A stretch of 9,222 nt of DNA, from contig CACZIP010000059.1 in assembly GCA_902781245.1 (NCBI GenBank), positions 1 to 9,222 on the forward strand, written 5' to 3'. Shown here piece by piece: positions 6,960 to 9,222 of this stretch (the first letter of the stretch is position 1; each line of letters starts with the position of its first letter). The position numbers were made by a program, and so were the translations under genes. The notes under the pieces were generated by a model. It ran no database searches, had not been told where the DNA came from, and saw nothing but the letters and a program-made list of their open reading frames with translations. Source of the DNA: an uncultured Coriobacteriaceae bacterium. Lineage in GTDB: Bacteria; Actinomycetota; Coriobacteriia; Coriobacteriales; Eggerthellaceae.

Positions 6960-8851
6960 TCATCTACAGCGGCAGCAAGAGCGACTTCATGAACGAAGTC
7001 GTGGAAGACACCATCGCCTACACCATCCGCGACAACATCCTCGCGAAGATGCACCGCACGACCGGCGATTCCGAATTCCGATCGTGGGTGAACTCGCTCG
7101 AGTACATGTACAAGGTCCTAAACGACGACGAGATTCCGACCAATTCAGGCATCGCAATCGAGTACAACCTGCCCAACACCGCCAAGCGCGTCGATTTCCT
7201 CATCTCGGGCTTCGACGAGTACGGCAACGCACACGTCATCATCATCGAGCTCAAACAATGGGAGAAACTCAACAAGGTCGACGGGCTCGACGGCCTGGTC
7301 GAAACGTTCACCGGCGGTGCCAACCGCCGCGTCGTGCACCCGTCGTACCAGGCGTGGAGCTACGCCCAGATGATCAGCGATTACAACGAGTACGCCCAAA
7401 ACGCCGACGTCCAGCTGTGGCCTTGCGCCTACCTGCACAACTACATGCGTGTCGAGCACGACCCGCTGGACGACCCTATCTACGCCGATTACCTGGAGGA
7501 TGCGCCCGCCTTCACGAAGGGCGATGTGAGGCACCTGCGCGCCTACATCAAACGCGTCGTGAAGACAGGCGACGACAACGAGATACTCTACGAAATCGAC
7601 AACGGACGCATCAAGCCGTCGAAGAGCCTGCAGGACGCCATCGTGGGCATGCTCGAGAACAACCCCGAGTTCAACCTGATCGACGACCAGAAAGTGGTCT
7701 TCGAGCGGGTAATGGAGCTCTCGCGCCAATGTGAAAAGGACAGCAAGAAGCGGGTGCTGATTGCAAGCGGCGGACCCGGCACAGGCAAGACCGTGATTGC
7801 TGTGAACCTGCTAGCGCGCCTTACGCAGGAGGGTGTATTCGCGCAGTACTGCTCGAAAAACAGCGCCCCACGTGAGGTCTACAAGAGGAAGCTCAAAGGG
7901 CACAGAACCCGCAGCAGCGTCGACAATATGTTCAAGAGCTCCTGGGCCTATGTCGACACGCCCGAGAATGCGATTGGCGTAGTGATCGCCGACGAGGCGC
8001 ATCGGCTCAACGAGAAATCCGGCCTGTACGGCAACCTGGGCACCAACCAAATTCACGAGATCATCCGTGCATCGAGATTCAGCACGTTTTTCATCGACGA
8101 AAGCCAGCGCGTCACCGTGAAGGACATCGGCAGCATCAACGAAATCAAGTACTGGGCTTCCGTGAACGGCGCCGAGGTCTACGAAGAGGAGCTGGCGTCG
8201 CAGTTCCGCTGCAACGGCTCTGACGGGTATCTGGCCTGGCTGGACGACGTGCTGGATATCAGGCAGACGGCCAACTACGACCTCGACGACATCAACTACG
8301 AGTTCGTGGTGCTCGACTCGCCACAAGAGATGCGCGACATGGTGGTCAAGCGCAACGAGCAGTGCGGCAACGCGCGCATTTTGGCCGGTTATTGTTGGAA
8401 CTGGCTAAGAGCTGGACGAGCGGACACCAACGTGCACGACATCAAGATCGGTGATTTCGAGATCAGCTGGAATCTCGACGATGGTGAGGCGTTTGCGATT
8501 AGCCCGACTTCGATAAACGAGGCAGGTTGCATCCACACCACGCAGGGCCTCGAATTCGAGTACGTCGGCGTCATCATCGGCGACGACTTGCGCTACGAGG
8601 ACGGGCATTTGGTGACCGACTACACGAAGCGTGCGCGGACCGACCAGTCGATTCGGGGACTGCGCCAGATGGAGGCCGAAGATCCCGAGGGCGCCCAGCG
8701 GTTGGCTGCGGAGATTATCAAGAACACCTACCGCACGCTCATGACGCGCGGCATGAGAGGCTGCTACGTATACGCCACCGATTCTGAGTTGCGGGATTAT
8801 TTGCGTGGGCGGGCTGAGAGCGCGTGCAGTTATCACGTGGTAGGATTTTAG
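6956..8851 (+). CDS. PD-(D/E)XK-like nuclease fused to DUF2075 (Schlafen group 3-like) helicase
   Basis: Predicted 631-residue nuclease-helicase. The N-terminal domain has a PD-(D/E)XK-like core: D80 in KRVDFLISG and E98-L-K100 in VIIIELKQW, with E69 as a possible further acidic residue. The rest matches the DUF2075 superfamily 1 helicase fold: Q-motif-like DDQ (Q245), Walker A GGPGTGKT (K278), DEAH (346-349), DESQR (from D381), SQFRCNG (R418), TTQGLEFEYVG (Q530, E533) and a motif VI-like TLMTRGMRG (R598). All motifs look intact. I chose the ATG at 6956 because it forms the ATGA overlap with the MazG gene; an in-frame ATG at 6920 would lie deep inside that gene. Related helicase domains occur in Schlafen-type proteins and in bacterial defence contexts. 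Whether it acts on DNA or RNA cannot be told from the sequence. The gene ends 94 bp before a convergent mcrC-like gene. Confidence 0.88.
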   Translation: MIIYSGSKSDFMNEVVEDTIAYTIRDNILAKMHRTTGDSEFRSWVNSLEYMYKVLNDDEIPTNSGIAIEYNLPNTAKRVDFLISGFDEYGNAHVIIIELKQWEKLNKVDGLDGLVETFTGGANRRVVHPSYQAWSYAQMISDYNEYAQNADVQLWPCAYLHNYMRVEHDPLDDPIYADYLEDAPAFTKGDVRHLRAYIKRVVKTGDDNEILYEIDNGRIKPSKSLQDAIVGMLENNPEFNLIDDQKVVFERVMELSRQCEKDSKKRVLIASGGPGTGKTVIAVNLLARLTQEGVFAQYCSKNSAPREVYKRKLKGHRTRSSVDNMFKSSWAYVDTPENAIGVVIADEAHRLNEKSGLYGNLGTNQIHEIIRASRFSTFFIDESQRVTVKDIGSINEIKYWASVNGAEVYEEELASQFRCNGSDGYLAWLDDVLDIRQTANYDLDDINYEFVVLDSPQEMRDMVVKRNEQCGNARILAGYCWNWLRAGRADTNVHDIKIGDFEISWNLDDGEAFAISPTSINEAGCIHTTQGLEFEYVGVIIGDDLRYEDGHLVTDYTKRARTDQSIRGLRQMEAEDPEGAQRLAAEIIKNTYRTLMTRGMRGCYVYATDSELRDYLRGRAESACSYHVVGF

Positions 8852-8858
8852 CTAGATG

Positions 8859-8899
8859 AGCGATCGGGATTGAGGGTGATACTCGCTTTTGCTTCTTTT
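8859..8899 (+). terminator. Weak candidate terminator after the DUF2075 gene
   Basis: AGCGA (8859-8863) can pair with TCGCT (8883-8887), and a T-rich tail (tttgcttctttt) follows. The stem is short and the loop long (19 nt), so this is a poor match to an intrinsic terminator. It is supported mainly by its place between convergent genes. Confidence 0.22.
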
Positions 8900-8945
8900 A
8901 AGCCCGTGCTTTTCCATGAACATCCATAGAGGTTATAAAGGGGAT

Positions 8946-9222
8946 TTACGCCACTAGCGCAGCAATCGCATCAAGCTGAGCAGCAATTTCGGAAAACTCT
9001 TGTCCAAGGTCAAGTGTTCGGCAGTGGAATGTATGGCCTATCTCTTCCCAGCTTTCGCAACGTTCTGACTCAGTTTCCGTTAGAGCGTACAGCAGCATGC
9101 CCTGAACGCTTAGCTCAGTCCCATACGAAGCATGAATAACGTAGCTCTGTATTTGATTCAGGTTTGAGGGACTCAGAATCTCTTTATCGTGGTGAGCCCC
9201 CAAAATGCACCCGTAGCACTTC
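8946..9222 (-). CDS. mcrC: McrC-like restriction subunit, C-terminal fragment (5' end missing)
   Basis: The frame is open from the right edge (first full codon AAG at 9221-9219) to TAA at 8946-8948, giving 91 residues. The pattern fits the C-terminal end of the McrC / LlaJI-type restriction subunit: a KCYG segment, SNLNQIQSYV, then VQGMLLYALT, and a closing RTLDLGQEFSEIAAQLDAI. McrC partners the GTPase McrB to cut DNA with modified cytosines and carries a PD-(D/E)XK nuclease domain. The first visible Lys may be the lysine of its D-x-K motif, the Asp lying outside the window. A TTG at 9203 can be read as a start but lies inside this domain, so the gene almost certainly begins off the edge. The region is AT-rich (25 of 60 G+C at 9121-9180), unlike the DUF2075 gene, which suggests a separate origin. 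mcrB is expected to the right. Confidence 0.75.
   Translation of the reverse strand, partial: KCYGCILGAHHDKEILSPSNLNQIQSYVIHASYGTELSVQGMLLYALTETESERCESWEEIGHTFHCRTLDLGQEFSEIAAQLDAIAALVA

Noticed and set aside
7145..7729. A 194-codon minus-strand ORF
   Set aside because: Antisense to the nuclease and early helicase part of the DUF2075 gene; a shadow frame.
8946..9203. A stand-alone 85-residue small protein starting at TTG 9203
   Set aside because: The frame stays open to the window edge, and its content matches the C-terminus of McrC, so it is the end of a longer gene.
1..9222. CRISPR array, tRNA, rRNA or insertion sequence
   Set aside because: I saw no regularly spaced repeats, no cloverleaf-like sequence, no transposase and no flanking inverted repeats.

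Overview
The window looks like part of a bacterial defence island. Much of the coding sequence is GC-rich (hand counts of about 57-73% in several 60-base stretches), ribosome-binding sites are strong GGAG types, and genes are packed with short overlaps. This suggests a high-GC bacterium, perhaps an actinomycetote of the Coriobacteriia or Bifidobacterium kind. That taxonomic guess is weak and rests on composition and family distribution only.

Layout. On the minus strand, reading right to left, a large SNF2-type helicase with a C-terminal DUF3883-like nuclease-fold domain (6121 down to 2600) overlaps by 19 bp a DUF1156-type DNA methyltransferase (2618 down to the left edge, where it is cut off after 872 codons). 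An approximately 500-bp region (6122-6617) separates this operon from a divergent plus-strand pair. It holds candidate control sites and one doubtful 90-codon ORF. The plus-strand pair is a short MazG-like nucleotide pyrophosphohydrolase (6618-6959), joined by a 4-base ATGA overlap to a 631-residue protein with a PD-(D/E)XK-like N-terminus and a DUF2075 superfamily 1 helicase (6956-8851). The C-terminal end of an McrC-like restriction subunit (8946-9222, minus strand) converges on that pair and runs off the right edge.

How the genes may work together. The helicase and methyltransferase resemble the core of DISARM-related restriction-like systems: a modification enzyme plus a remodelling helicase, with further subunits expected to the left of the window. 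The MazG/DUF2075 pair looks like an independent two-gene unit combining nucleotide hydrolysis with a nuclease-helicase. The McrC fragment implies a modified-DNA restriction system, with mcrB expected to the right. The MazG/DUF2075 pair and the helicase/methyltransferase pair are the best candidates for an incompletely described system. Assignments come from motifs read by eye; no database search was possible.
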